From: Flemingiibacterium sp045636145
GTDB lineage: Bacteria > Bacillota > Clostridia > Oscillospirales > CAG-272
Assembly (NCBI GenBank): GCA_045636145.1
Contig: JAZTWV010000040.1
Location: 1-7,014 of the forward strand
Reading direction: 5' to 3'
DNA length: 7,014 nt
The stretch's first letter is position 1. Each line of letters begins with the position of its first letter. Below the pieces are notes generated by a model that was not told the origin of the DNA, did no database searches, and saw nothing but the letters and a program-made list of their open reading frames with translations. A program made the translations under genes and the position numbers. Shown here one piece after another: positions 6,945-7,014 of the stretch.

Positions 6945-7014
6945 AAGTTCAAGCCCTCGGTCTATTAGTATCGATCAGCTGAACACATTACTGTGCTTAC
7001 ACCTTCGACCTATC
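6945..7014 (-). rRNA. 23S ribosomal RNA, 3' end only
   Basis: The - strand of the last ~70 bases reads as the conserved 3' end of large-subunit rRNA: GATAGGTCGAAGGTGTAAGC, then a segment with GTTCAGCTGATCGATACTAA, then TAGACCGAGGGCTTGAACTT. This matches the Firmicutes form, recalled from family knowledge. The rest of the gene lies beyond the right edge. The exact mature 3' end is set by analogy with the E. coli ...GAGGCTTAACCTT ending and may be off by several bases. Confidence 0.93.

Overview
The window looks like chromosomal DNA from a low-to-moderate-GC Gram-positive anaerobe of the Clostridia, probably a gut Oscillospirales/Ruminococcus-like lineage. This rests on AT-rich spacers with consensus sigma-A type promoters, strong AGGAGG-like ribosome binding sites, a lipobox lipoprotein, and the form of the 23S rRNA 3' end. 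The genus is an inference.

Layout. At the left edge, on the + strand, is the 3' part of a Gfo/Idh/MocA-family sugar oxidoreductase, closed by a strong intrinsic terminator. Everything else is on the - strand and converges on it. Read from right to left it begins with the last ~70 bases of a 23S rRNA gene, a 3' processing flank and an intrinsic terminator with a GAAA loop, with no 5S gene between. Next is a textbook promoter and a short structured leader in front of a 465-residue FAD-dependent oxidoreductase of the COG2509 type. argS follows with its own extended -10 promoter, then yebC 24 bases after argS, closed by a perfect 10-bp terminator. Last is a 512-residue lipoprotein of unknown function.

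How the genes relate. argS and yebC are almost certainly co-transcribed and both serve translation: arginine charging, and a YebC/TACO1-type factor. No clear terminator separates the FAD gene from argS, so some read-through is likely. The rRNA genes, the lipoprotein and the sugar oxidoreductase are separate transcription units. Most of the window is ordinary housekeeping sequence. The points most worth a second look are the FAD-gene leader, where a terminator-like hairpin competes with two alternative pairings, the 23S gene that ends without a linked 5S, and the unrecognised lipoprotein. I see no mobile element, CRISPR array, tRNA or clearly new multi-gene system.
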